Translations under genes and position numbers: made by a program
The notes under the pieces: generated by a model
What the model saw: only the letters and a program-made list of their open reading frames with translations
Databases searched by the model: none
Told to the model about the DNA's origin: nothing
From: Davidsoniella eucalypti
Taxonomy: Eukaryota > Ascomycota > Sordariomycetes > Microascales > Ceratocystidaceae
Reading direction: 5' to 3'
Assembly: GCA_004009845.1 (NCBI GenBank)
Contig: RMBW01000023.1
Span: forward strand, 1-64,000
DNA length: 64,000 nt
Shown here: one piece after another, positions 9,254-20,514 of the stretch
Layout of the letters: every line of letters begins with the position of its first letter
How positions within the stretch are numbered: position 1 is the stretch's first letter

Positions 9254-9746
9254 CAAGCAGGAGGGACGTGGGGTTTGACGATCCTTAGATACGCTCTGTA
9301 CTCCGCCTGCTTGATGAAAAAAACTACAGGCACACTTGTGCCTATATTGGGGGAATGGGGCAGAAGAACCGAGAAAAGCAGGACATGGGGCTTGGCGGTC
9401 CTTAGACACACTCGGTACTCCGCTTAACTCGGTAAAGGGTATTCGGAGATGTCAACTATATAAACCACAAACAAGAACAATAAACAACAAGTAGAGACAG
9501 GATATTCCAACAACAATCCAGACTGAGACAGCGGGACGTGGGGCTTGGCAGTCCTTAGACATACTCTGTACTCCGCTGTTCCCAGCCCGAAACATTGCTG
9601 GAAGATCACATCATCTATCGCTAGAAACAAACGCTGTCAAGTGAGCAAAGATTAAACGAAGGAGCGTTGCCGTCAGAAGAAAGAGGGACATGGGGCTTGG
9701 CGGTCCTTGGACACACTCGGTACTCCGCTTCCTTCTAACAACAACG
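9254..9746. repeat. Four-copy array of hairpin units with a conserved 44-nt core
   Basis: The core occurs at 9,263-9,306, 9,381-9,424, 9,533-9,576 and 9,685-9,728. It starts GGGACRTGGGG, contains TCCTTAGAC and ends GTACTCCGC. Spacing is 118, 152 and 152 nt. Each core is bordered by short inverted repeats that differ between units but remain complementary: CAAGCAGG/CCTGCTTG, ACCGAG plus AAGC/GCTT plus CTCGGT, ACAGCGG/CCGCTGT, and AGAAG plus AAG/CTT plus CTTCT with an outer GCGTTG/CAACGC. Units 1 and 3, and units 2 and 4, share core variants, suggesting duplication of a pair. Sequence between units is unrelated. It lies downstream of the minus-strand gene at 9,947-10,693. Confidence 0.8.
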
Positions 9747-9946
9747 CCTGCCTAAGAGGTTTCAATAGCCTAAGAGGTATTGAAACCAAACGCCCAAGAG
9801 ATCAGACACTCGCAAGCTCCCACGAACAGCCGAAGAAACAAACGGTGGCCGGATCACCACGGTCGACACACCTGATTGCGCCCCGAGGCTCGTGGAATAC
9901 TTGGTTATTTCTGAATCTTGGTCGTAACTTAGGCGGAGCTAGTACC

Positions 9947-10693
9947 CTATTCTGCTATAATAGTGGGATCGGACCCTGGTACATTGACATCCATATCGTA
10001 ATCTATGACATCTGACTTGACACCCACAGGCCATCTGAAGTGGTAGCCAGCCCAGAAAGCCTGATTGTGCGGGTCGATACGTCTTCGAGCCTCGATCCGA
10101 TCCCAACCTGTCAAGCTACAGTGTAGAGTAAAAGGCTTTATCTTGCGCAAGCACTTTTCCTCAGCCGTGCGAGGTAGGAAAGGGTTCAAAAGCGGGGGAC
10201 GATCGATGTCTTCCGCAGCGTTGCTCAACACGAAACGCACAAACGGATCCATGGAGTTGTCGAGCGCATGGCAGCAGGCCGTGTACGCGTCCGGGTCAAA
10301 CTGGCCCCTGATAGTGTCCTGCAGAGCAGCCTTTAGAGGGTTGCCTGAGCGGAAGTACGGAGTCTCAAAGTCAGATGGCTTGACCGAGGGTTCGTTATCA
10401 GGGCCAAGTTGCCCGGGAGTACACGCCATGCGTTCGTTGAACTTCCGGATCTCAGCCTGATGGGCAGCTTCAGCAATCTTAGCCATGATGGCATCTTGGT
10501 TCGTAGAGCCAGCTCTGATGTATTCGATGATCTCGAAATGTCTAAACAGAACGTTGTAGAACAAGGCATCTGCATCAGCGCCAATGACATTGGGGCTCGA
10601 TTCGCCTTTAAGGCCAGAGTCCCCATAGTCCATGCGGCAGCGAATGAAGCCCTCAAGGTAGAGGATATCATAGCAAGGCTTGAAGTTTTCCAT
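9947..10693 (-). CDS. Hypothetical protein
   Basis: 248 codons from the ATG at 10,693 (MENFKPCYDI). The frame is open upstream to a GTG, but no earlier ATG exists. The composition is that of a normal soluble protein with several aromatic and Cys residues (for example YTACCHALDNS near the middle and LHCSLTGWDR near the end). No signal peptide, membrane segment or family is recognised. The 3' end faces the hairpin array about 200 nt downstream, so the array could lie in its 3' untranslated region. Coding status is likely; function unknown. Confidence 0.6.
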   Translation of the reverse strand: MENFKPCYDILYLEGFIRCRMDYGDSGLKGESSPNVIGADADALFYNVLFRHFEIIEYIRAGSTNQDAIMAKIAEAAHQAEIRKFNERMACTPGQLGPDNEPSVKPSDFETPYFRSGNPLKAALQDTIRGQFDPDAYTACCHALDNSMDPFVRFVLSNAAEDIDRPPLLNPFLPRTAEEKCLRKIKPFTLHCSLTGWDRIEARRRIDPHNQAFWAGYHFRWPVGVKSDVIDYDMDVNVPGSDPTIIAE

Positions 10694-12749
10694 TTTGGCA
10701 GACGTTTGTGTGAATGAAACCGTTTCTAAGTGTCTGTCCACATGTTAGCCATATTTCATGACCACCAGCCGTCGTTTGCCATCAGACGCACTGTTTGTTC
10801 TTTCAAGCGGACGTTGGTATAGAAGTTGGAAGATTTGGTGATATTGGTGAAATTTGAATGGTATACAAAGATGTTGTAGTAGTAAAGTCGCAAGAAAATC
10901 GTGCATGTAGGAGGAAGAAATTCAAAGCCAAACTTTGAAAATCTTGAGCGAGCGGTCCTACTTATATAGGCAAAACTATGGGATTTTGCCTCGTAGTTCA
11001 CGTGCTTTGAACTCAGTCTCGGAAGCAAGATGAAGCAGATAGAATGTGGCAACCAAGGTGACGGAAGCGGACGAGTGCTCGTTCGATCCGCTTCTGGCTT
11101 AGTGACAAATAGTTAGAGCCACTCATATGAAGCCAGAAGAGATTAGTAGTACTTGTCAGCCGGTTTGATCCGTTCATGGCTTCCGATGTAGAAACTCTAA
11201 GAAACGAGTAGACGGTGGCCATGAAAATGAGGCAGAAGGTGATAGTGATATTCGTTTCATTCACTTGTAGCTTCCGATCTAGGAAACCGAAGAAAGGAAC
11301 AGACAGTGGCCACCAAGACTCAGTCTAGACCGTAGCTAGGGCAAGATACCCGAAATTGGTGGACAGATATTCCACACTGGTACATAGAAGGCTTCATATT
11401 TGGAAAAAGGTCGTGAGATTTTTATAAAGTAATTAGGTTTAATGGCGTAGAAAGATTGAAGATTAAGTAGTAAATGTTGTGAATTTTGAAAGAAATGGGA
11501 CTTGGTAGAAATAGATACATATCAAATGTGAAATGAAATGAAAGACAAAAGAACGAGAGTAAAAGAAGCGGGTAAATAGCTCCTTTTATATTCGCTCGGA
11601 AACGCACACACTGCTCATACGCAAACGGAATGATCATGTGGCAAAAATATTACGTACTATTCTATCCTATTACAAGTAAGACAGTTCGACGACAGTTCCG
11701 ATATCCGCCAGAGCGGATATCGGAACTCTTCGGATACGTATGCGTCGGATATATAGCCAATCTTGCTTAGTCACAAAACGTATATGATACGCTAATAATA
11801 GTTAGAAAACAGCTCGTAGCCAGTCAAATTGGTAAGTCCTTAAAGCGAAGGTTGCAGAGCTCAGCGAGAGTTAGTTCGTTGCATAATTTCGTGGGTATGA
11901 GATCCAGTCTTAACATCAAGAACAATGTACAACAACACTTGTCGAAAGGAGATGGTTTCAGAGGTCGTTACGCTCCCTCTAATTGGTTCTGTTCTAATAA
12001 GCCCAGTGCGAAAAAGTAAAGTATAGTAAGAGAAGTCGTGAGCCATGAGACGTTGTCGTAGTGAGAGAAATCAGGAAACTAGGTGACAATGTTCTAGATT
12101 ACGTCTTCGTGTCTCACACATGAGTTAGAAAGAGTAACTGGATCTGGGCTCAGTATCATACAATATTACAATACAAAATAATTGGGAGATGCATTACTTC
12201 TTATCACTAGAAAATCATCATGGCTTGAATTGGAATGCAAGCTGCTGCATTATATTGGTTTCACAGGCTGTCGGTTCACGTGATACAAAAAGATTACAAG
12301 GGAAACTAGATATTGAAGGGCCCGGGAACTATGAGAAACCTGTTTTACACCGCTTTTCATATTTGGCACACCACTTCCAAAAAAAGAAAACCAAACCTGA
12401 ACACAACGCTACATGTACTATTCTGATATTTGAAGAATATTTTGAAGATAAATAGACCAACAAACTAGCAATCTATCAATCATCAACAATAGATATATAG
12501 TTATTTGGTACGTTACTAGCTATCTCAAATCACAAAACTAGAAAATTATTTCTTGAATACCTCCTATCCAATGTCACAACCCTCTAGCCCTCAGCATGGT
12601 CTTGCCAATGTCTCTCTTGCACTTCGTCCTACTCCTTCTGCACACCCTTCCACAGATGACATCTTACATACACCCTCAGCATTTCTCATGAATGAACCTG
12701 CAGCTAGCCGTCGGCTTATGTTAGGGCCTTTGTACGAAACAATTATAGT
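10694..12749. other. Long intergenic region with a 15-bp palindrome and a short tandem duplication
   Basis: No gene recognised over about 2 kb. Two similar blocks of about 48 nt lie at about 11,178-11,225 and 11,270-11,318; both begin GCTTCCGAT and contain GTGGCCA. A perfect palindrome is listed separately at 11,694-11,727. The small open frames are not supported. Confidence 0.4.
11694..11727. promoter_or_regulatory. 15-bp perfect inverted repeat with 4-nt loop
   Basis: AGTTCCGATATCCGC, then CAGA, then its exact reverse complement. The arms contain CCG/CGG triplets, the half-sites of fungal zinc-cluster regulators. It could be an operator or a cruciform/hairpin. It is about 1 kb from both neighbouring genes, so no target is obvious. 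Confidence 0.45.
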
Positions 12750-14570
12750 CTACAGCGGATACAGGAACCATTTGTTCTGCAGGTCCGTCATGTCCAGCTC
12801 TGATACGTCGACTTTGGTTTTCACCGACCGCCCGCTCTCGTCTACCGTCTCTAAGAATCCCGTGCCCGTGTTGCCTTCGGCCAGTTGTTGTACTATCCAC
12901 GCCCGTCTCTCAGTGTTGCGCCGCATCAGGATCACCCGGATAAACACTAGGAGCGTGGGGGCCACGACGAAGCTCAGCACTAGCTGCACAATCCACGTTG
13001 CATAGTAGCGTGGGCCGCCGCGATTCCACATCTGCGGTCCGATGATGTTGGCTATACTATAGGCTGCCATGAACATCCCGTTACGCACTAGTTTCTTCGT
13101 GTGTCCCGCACAGCTGCTACTAGTCCAGCTAAGCATGAAGACATATGTCAGTCCAAACGTGTTGGCAGCCAGGAGCAGACAGGCCAGAAGCCCTAGCTTA
13201 TGCTCCCATGGCGCTGCCACCATGCCGATACAGCCGGCCACTGCTGGTATGCACCAAAATGCTGCCCAGTATGCTATGTTGCCGGGCCAGCGCCGCACTG
13301 CAAACGAGCCGGCGATGCAGCAGGCTACGGAGAAGCTTCCTGCGGCCACCCAGACCAGAGTGCTATTGGCATTGCTGACTCCAAGTGCAACGTAAAGCAA
13401 CGAAAGCTGATAAGCCAAGTTGTTGGCCAACATTAGCAGGAAAGTGGCTAGCGTGAACAACCAAGAGATAGGATCTCGTAGGGCTTCAACGAGCTGCGAC
13501 TTCTTGAAGTGTTTCTGCTCAATCGATGACCGTGTAACCGCGTGGACACGACGCACTGTCCAGACCTTTTCCTTGATCGTCAAGAACCGTGCCGATGCTG
13601 GGTTACTAGGATACCATAAACCAGTCACTACTGAAAGCACAAGCGACGCCCCGCCAGTGATAATCATGAAGTATTTCCATGGCGTAACCTTTCCATGTAC
13701 ATGGATGAGCCCGTATGACATCAGTCCTGACGGCACCGGTGCTCCCATACATGCCGCCCAAAACACAGGCTGAACGGCATGGAGCTCGTCCGGCGTGAAG
13801 AACATGGCCATAGTAATCTCCATAGCGGGCACAAGAGATGACTCAGAAGAACCCAAGAGAAAGCGCAGCGGAATCAAGCCTCCGTAAGACGTGGCAGCAC
13901 AGTGTAGAAAAGAAAGGACAGCCCATATCAGGATCATAGTGGCCACGAACCACTTCACTGGCAGACGCTGGACTAGATAGTTTCCAGGGATCTGACCAAC
14001 AGCATAGCCTGTTATTGAGTATGTTAGCATAGGCTACTTAGTCTCTTTCACCGACTAGATATACTTACCAGTGTAAAATATGGTGTTGAGATTGTTGTAC
14101 TGGCGCGTCGTCATACCCGTCTCCTCCATCAGGCCTAGTAATGTTGATTGGCTTAGGTTTCCTTTGTCAACCTATCGAATGTATATGTCAGCCGTCTTCA
14201 CCAAACACATATTCCAGATGATCTCGATACTTACAAACAGCAGGAGATTAATCATCACCAGCATACTCATCAATCTAGTATACAATTTCCGACGCAATTT
14301 CTTGACTTCAACGTCTGTCGGATCTGCCACTTCATCGCCATGGTTCAGCAACAAATCGCGCGTCTCGTCACCAAACTTGGACACAAGAACCGATGAAGAA
14401 TCACCGACCGAGACAGATTCGTTGTCTTCCTTTTTGGCAATTCCTACTGCTGTGTCTGGGTTATTTCTGCTTGTCAGATCTTCACTATCGTCGTGCAAGA
14501 TCGGGCCGTATGCAGTTGACGAGTCCGTCTTGGCATCGGTGATGGATGCCGTCTTTTCGGTGGCGCTCAT
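12750..14570 (-). CDS. MFS transporter of the anion:cation symporter (Dal5/Tna1-like) family
   Basis: Three exons: 14,570-14,235, 14,171-14,069 and 14,008-12,750; both introns have GTAAGT donors. The product is 565 residues. A hydrophilic N-terminus of about 100 residues precedes the first membrane span (MLVMINLLLF). The family signature follows: DKGNLSQS, QYNNLNTIFYTGYAVGQIPGN across the exon 2/3 junction, and LRFLLGSSESSLVPAM. About twelve membrane segments are expected, with a cytosolic loop in the middle (IKEKVWTVRRVHAVTR). Known members import small carboxylates such as allantoate, nicotinate or pantothenate at the plasma membrane. The substrate cannot be told from sequence. Intact, no internal stops. 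The N-terminus is longer than in many relatives. Confidence 0.9.
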
Positions 14571-15240
14571 GATTTGAAGTCTATCGTGTTATCGAATATA
14601 TGCATAAATTAGGCACATGTAACCCGAGGATTATCACAGAGAAGGTAAACGGAACAAGAAGCCAAGGGAGAAGAATGTGGCAGACGTTAGCGACTATTTC
14701 AACTTAGTTTTCTTAGTGAAACCTCAAGCCCGGGCCGGAAAGCCCTAAGCGTATTTCTTTCTTGACTGTTTAGTATAACAATTTGCGTTGCAGGCATCAC
14801 AAACGCCACCCGACAACATGTCATCAAGCACGCCTTACCTATCATACAATGATGCATTCCCTAAACTAGAGGAATCAGCAAAAAGAAAAACCCATCGATT
14901 TTATGGTTCAAGTACTTGTACAGCTCAAGTGCTTTGACATCTGAGATAAAGATTCTCTTTTATATTTTCCGGTATCCTTCTCGGCGGACTTGACATCAGC
15001 CGCTTTTCTTTTCTATCAATACCAACCCTTCCAATTTCTTCTAGATCTCACGAGTAATATATTCCTCGCATGTCTCCTTCCGATTTACCTGTCAGGTGGA
15101 TTAGAAGATCCGGATTCAGTACGACGTGATATATCTGATCACGGGACTACCAAACCCTAAGAGTTGGTCTCTCTGTTGTTACCGTATGTATCCTAAACAT
15201 ATTATATCACCAATCAAACCTTGACCTAAATTTAATAAAA
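14571..15240. other. Intergenic, nothing recognised
   Basis: Presumed promoter of the minus-strand MFS gene, then AT-rich sequence up to the LINE remnant. Confidence 0.4.
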
Positions 15241-15790
15241 AAAAGAAGTAATAGAAACATAAAAACAAAAACATACAACAGTAAATAGGAAAAACAGAGA
15301 CAAAAACCACACCAAATCCTCCTCAGTCACCTCCCCCCTCCACTATACTTGTCTGGCCCGCTGATGGGACTTTTTCTCTAGGTGCATGGGCTCTGTAGTG
15401 CCGCCATTTCACCTCCAGTCTCTTGGCAAGATACTTGTAGGAGCTCTCTTTCCAAAGTAGCTTTTTGACAAAGCTAGTCCGGAGTGGCAGAGTGGGCAGT
15501 TCCTTTCCCCCTCCGTATGTTGTACTCCGCAAAGTCGCCATGACCTGTCCGGGCAGTTAGGATCCGTCCCACTGTAGATCTGTGCTGGTCTTTAAACCAG
15601 TCCGCCTTGTAGACAGTCTTTGTTTCAAAGCGAACCCCAAGGTGCTTTCTCGGCTCGCACTCCGCTATCCACGACTTGAAGTCGGCATTTAGCTGTGTGT
15701 TTTTCCATCTGTGGGCGGAAGCAAGGGACATATGGTCACGGTTGAGGCCAACAAGCTTAGTATTAGTTCCCACCTTTTTGTTTGTCATTG
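15241..15790 (-). mobile_element. LINE fragment (C-terminal coding end), degraded
   Basis: Minus-strand copy of the same LINE as at 2,188-2,957. Reading from 15,788 it encodes SLASAHRWKN, then ADFKSWIAEC and RTGHGDFAEY, matching the other copies with substitutions. An internal deletion at about 15,490-15,525 removes most of the Cys/His motif and shifts the frame. The 3' untranslated part is cut short at about 15,241, before the tail repeat. It extends somewhat further 5' than the repeat-arm copies, to at least 15,735 and possibly to 15,788. Confidence 0.75.
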
Positions 15791-16224
15791 CACAAAATAT
15801 GCCATTACTGTGTGTTTTTGCGTCATTTTCAACTAAATCGATAAACGTATTACTACAGTTGAAGTCAAGCGCTATTGGGTGGATAGATTAAGAAAAGAAC
15901 ATGGGATATTCCGTATTTAAAGTGTCTGTGAAGATGTTCATTCCAAAAGGGGAAAACAATCAATACTTTGAAAAAAGAAACAAATGCGTACTTATAAATA
16001 ATCTATCAACCTCTTCAGTCACACCTTTCATCCTATATCAGAGTCTGTTAGTAACCCTAATGACCGACACCAGTATCGAAAAATGCTGCCAAGTTTGTCA
16101 TAAAGATTGGTATATTGCACAAAATAAAAAGCGAAAAAAGCATACATATGTATTGTACATTGTGAGTCTAAGTCTAGTATACAGTGGAAATATGTTTTCA
16201 TATCGTACATTCTCCTCCTCTCAT
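15791..16224. other. Intergenic, nothing recognised
   Basis: AT-rich; the plus-strand frame at 15,901-16,323 overlaps the 3' end of the next gene and has no family resemblance. Confidence 0.4.
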
Positions 16225-19200
16225 TCAGGGCGATCTTATATTTTCTCTTTCTTCTTCCTCTTTTCCCGCCTTTTTCGGTCTAGAATCACCCCTTCCCGTC
16301 CCATCTGTGTAGGTTTCTGTTGATTCTTCAGCCTTAACATACTCTTCTGCTAACTGAGTATCTTCGTGATCTTGTATGTCTTGTATTTCTGAATCATCAT
16401 CAAACTCTCTTGATCTATTTCTTTGTGCGCCGTTAGACGACCATCTCGGCCCACGAGCCCACTGGGTCTGTAGTTTGCGCATCTTCTTATTCTCACGGCG
16501 CTTTTGGATTTCCATCTCGCGCATCTTCATCACCAACTCGTCCTCGAGACGCTTCTTCTCCAAATCTGCAATGTATGCCAGTCGCTCTTCTTCGCGCTTG
16601 CCCATGAGCGCCCGAGCGTGTACGCGTGCTGAGAAGTCACTTAGTGGGCCGGTGTATCGGTCGTTGCGGAGTTTGGTGTCGCGAGCCGTGTATGCCGTGG
16701 CAAGGTTACGAAGCGAGGATAGGAGGGCGGCCGTGGTTAGTGTGTCCGCGTGTTTATTGACGCCGGGAGTATCGAGAGCTGCACCTAGTTGGTCTGGCGT
16801 GATGGTAAGGAACGGGTAGAGCGCGGTTGTCAGTCCCCGGACATGGATAAAAAGGTCGAATATTTTATGAGCGTGGTTCAGAGTGCGTGGCATGACAAAG
16901 GAATCCATGCGTGAATTATTCTGGAGCTTCTTTTCTGTGGTTACCAGAGTGCCATCAGATTCCTTGCCCGAGGGTTTTGGTACACAGGGATTTAGTGTCA
17001 TAACAATGGAGACGATAGATGCGGAAGAGATGTAGCCAAGTCGATTTTCTGATCTTACTTCTGACTCGATTTCAAGCTTTGGCTCATATTCTTCGGTCAA
17101 GCTATCTTGGCGTGTGCGGACGTGGATCAGCGTCATACGATCACCTCCAAGAACTGCAACAGGAATAAGGAGACCGCCGCCAGGGAACCCAGGTGGGGCA
17201 AAGAAGGCCGTGCCACGGATATAAGCTTCACGCAGCACGTCTATGTTAGGGATAGACGATAGCTGGGTGAAATGTGAAAAGAATATGCGACTTTCCATTA
17301 TTACTTGGTTGAGTAGGCGAATGTTTGGTATCTCCTGGTGTGACTGTAGGCCGAGAAGCCCAGCAAGAAAGTCTTTCACGAACATGGCACGTGGAAGAAC
17401 CTCTACTGGCGGGTTCATTCGGTCCATAGCAAATAAAAGTATCAAAGCCGCTACCGTGTCCTCTGAGCTACGTGGAGAGATGGAGCCCTGTGAGATGGCT
17501 TCATTCAGTGCCCGGATTACCGCTAGTTTGGTTTGCGGATCTGTAAGATATTGGGCGGCTACGTGTGCAAGTAAAGGTTCTGGTGGAGCCACAGTCTCGA
17601 TATGATCACGGCGCTTGCTTGCTTTAATGGCATAGTTAAGCCAATCTTTGGTGAGGTGCTCGTGGAGCCGGGGATTGACGACGTCAAACCCTAACCGAGC
17701 TCGCGCAAGTGCAAGAAGATGGGATGTATGTGATTTGTTGCTACCAGCTAGAGAGAACTTTCGTGACGCAAGACGAATAGCATCGCCAGTTGTTGCTGAA
17801 GGTGAAGATTCGAGTATGGCGCCCCATAATGGTCGTCCGTTACGGAACAGATCTGAGAGAGCCTTCGCTGTTCCCGAATGTTGTCGGAAAGCATTGCTGT
17901 ATACATGGCGTTCGCCATAGATATCCCATGTGTCTAGTCGGTAGATTGGAGGGTGAATGTCACCGTAGCGATAGTTTCCAGGAACGGCGAGTGAGCCCGT
18001 TCCTGGAGAGCTGTCTACAATTAAAATGAAGAATGGGTCACTCTCGGTGGAGTCGAGAAATAGAGCCTGTGATGCTCGGTGAAGAGCAACCATTGACTCT
18101 GGGCTAATACCGCCTCCCCAGACAGATGCTTGGTCTAAAATGAAGACGTTACGTAGAAGTCTATGGTTGATTTTGGAAACCTCCTTGGCGTATGATTTGA
18201 CGTTCCACCCATTATCCTGGATGATAGTCTGAGCACCCTTTAGTAGTGTTCTCAAGACTGCCATCTGATCAGCATAACGTTCATATATGGTAGTTGATTC
18301 GTTAACAGATGCACTCAGCTTCAAGTCGCCGGCTATGCTAGCAAAGGTACTAGCAAGCTTGACCCGAAGAGAGCGAAAGTCTTTGTGGTATTGCATTTTA
18401 GCATATCCAGCTGATGAAATGCTAAGCTGGCGGACTGTTCTGATAAGCAGCTGCTGGAAGATAAGGAATGCGATCCATTCATCCTCCCCCGCAGCTACAA
18501 GAACGTCCGCTATTGGTGACCGCTTTGGAAACGCGTCAAAGTTGTTAGGGCCAGGAGGTGATTCAAAGGACGTATAGCCGACCCAGAATCCCTGAGTGAT
18601 TCCAAGGTGGAGGGCAGTGAAGCTCTTGCCAATACCATCGGGACCTATTAATGTTGTACTTGGCGCGGCATATCGGGTAGGGTTTCTTCTATGGGCCATG
18701 AAACAGCTCATAAGCTCGGTCTCGACTTGGGCGCTGGGAAGTTCATTCCAGATGCTCGGCTTCTGGGGTAGATTGAAGGCATCATGCAGCGCGGATTCTA
18801 GCGCTTTATCAGATCCATCCTGGGCGTTCTCGCGCATCGCCTCCGTAACCGCTTCGGTCTGTACGTTGTCCACATGCAATAGCTTCTCAACCACGGCGAA
18901 GGAGGTTGTTGGGTCTTTGCGGATGGGCCACACATCGAGCAGCAACCCGATCAGTACATTGTCGAATCCAGGTTTTGAGTAGGCAATAGCACGCCAGTCA
19001 CTCCAGCTAAATGTCGGGTTTTCGGCGCTGATGGCTGCGCCAATCTCGTTGGCTGCGATATCGAGGAACTGGCCACCACCGCGCCATGCGCTCTTGGATG
19101 CTGACGGGTAAGCTTGACAGAAAGCCTGACGGTCATCGTCTGACCAGTTCGTAGCATGCTGAGCGAATTCCTCGCTAGTGGTGCATGCACGCCACCATAG

Positions 19201-19225
19201 AGGGGCCGGAGGAGCTGTTGAGACA
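16225..19225 (-). CDS. Large P-loop NTPase-like protein of unknown function (5' end not resolved)
   Basis: One open frame of about 1,000 codons. An acceptor (AAACAG, preceded by a branch-like CTATACTAACAT) lies just upstream at 19,226-19,255, so at least one 5' exon is missing from this model. Counting from the Met at 18,945, a Walker A motif GPDGIGKS is at residues 101-108. Hydrophobic strands ending in Asp, NVFILDQ and FFILIVD, are Walker B candidates. A charged, coiled-coil-like region (KREEERLAYIADLEKKRLEDE) and an acidic tail occupy the last 140 residues. No signal peptide is visible in the resolved part. P-loop proteins of this size occur among fungal Crinkler/effector-like and STAND-like families, but I see no diagnostic header, so no function is assigned. 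Confidence 0.75.
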
Positions 19226-19239
19226 CTGTTTACAAAGAG

Positions 19240-19700
19240 CTATGTTAGTATAGCCGATCTCTTTGGGCCATGAGGACAGGGAGTACCAACAATCTTATTG
19301 AAGCAGGGTAGGGTTTCCGGCTACGCAGCAAGAGCCGCGAGCCTCTCTCGCAGGAAATAGGACAAGCAACATGTGATACTGATGCTGACGATGGTGCTGT
19401 TTGTGTCACTGCTGATGTCGTGCGGCAGGCCAGCTGGATGGGCCGTACACACGAGGTCCGCAGCAATGGCCAGGCCGGCATAATCTCCTTGAATAGACGA
19501 ATCGGGTAGGCGTCTTCGGCCGGAAAAGTCTGCGGGTTTATGTGTAGACAACCAGTCGGATTGTTCAATGACGTCGATGCTTTGCTACCGGCCTTTGATT
19601 TTTTTGGCGGTTTCAATTTTGCAGTGCTTTTTTGGTGAAGTTGGAAGTGGATCCATTTAGTCTCACCGCTTTCCGTATCTGGAGACAGCACATTCTTCCC
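19240..19700 (-). other. Candidate 5' exon region of the P-loop gene
   Basis: Two overlapping open frames (19,691-19,245 with an ATG; 19,580-19,321 without) lie directly upstream of the P-loop exon. Splicing from GC|GTAGCC at about 19,322 to the acceptor at 19,226 would keep the second frame open, but I could not join it back to an ATG in phase. Exon structure is undecided. Confidence 0.35.
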
Positions 19701-20514
19701 TCACAAGTGCTGAATTTATGTCTAAGAATTATTGCATAGATTACATGAAATATCATGAAATATCATGAAAACAGATTGATACGGCCAAATATAAGTGGAA
19801 AATATCAGATTCAGGAGAAATGAAATGTATTATTTTCGTTGATTATATAGTAGTTGCAGGAAGATGCTAAAAAACACAAAACACGTATAGTGCCCGCAAA
19901 TAGACGAAGTTGATGTCCAGTCCAACAAAGATCGAGAAACATCCTAACAAAAGAGATAGTTATAAGAAAAATTAAGGAATATAATAAAAGAATAGCTTCG
20001 CCCTTCTATAAAACGCCAGACCACTATAAAGCCCCGCCTGTCCGTGAAAACAGAAAATCAAAAGCTAAAAGTCGTCTAGGGTGTTCGTGTATCGTCAAGA
20101 TCGTAAGAAGAAACGAGATTGCTTGGTCGGATGTTTATGGGTAAGATTTTTGTTGGTCGAGAGCCAAATTTGAGGGTTCATAAAAAGAGCAAACGAGATA
20201 TAAGGAGATAAAGAGAGTAGACAGTAGGAAATATAAAGAGAGTAGATAGTAGTAGGAAATGCAACGGCAGTAGATAATAGGAAATATAGCGAGAGTAAAC
20301 AGTAGGAAATAGCGAAAACAAATATAGCAAATAGCGAGTGTAAGTGCCGGAATGGCTTAAAATGGGTATCAGGTAAAGACTGTGAGGCGATTTGATGCTG
20401 CGCCAGAGAAAGCAAGAGGATAGAAATAGAACGGATAGGAAGAAAAGCCACTGAGACTAGATAAAACGGTCACAGCAAGGCAGTTGCCCTCGTCCTAAGA
20501 AGATAACCAAGTGA
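19701..20514. repeat. Intergenic region with degenerate minisatellite
   Basis: Two to three copies of ATGAAATATC lie at about 19,746-19,772. At about 20,213-20,345 a degenerate tandem repeat carries GAGTAGACAGTAGGAAATA-like units five times. It lies 3' of the gene at 20,515. No coding potential is supported. Confidence 0.5.

Noticed and set aside
9151..9630. Minus-strand frames with repeated peptide AEYRxxLRTAKPHVP, as a repeat protein or RiPP precursor
   Set aside because: The repeated peptide is only the translation of the 44-nt core; frames differ between units, are separated by stops, and have no signal peptide or Kex2-type processing sites.
9254..9746. CRISPR-like array
   Set aside because: Four similar units with different spacers resemble a CRISPR at first sight, but spacing is 118-152 nt, units carry their own complementary flanks, there are no cas genes and the DNA is eukaryotic.
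12553..13005. 150-codon plus-strand ORF overlapping the MFS gene
   Set aside because: Antisense shadow of the well-supported transporter exon 3 and its 3' flank.
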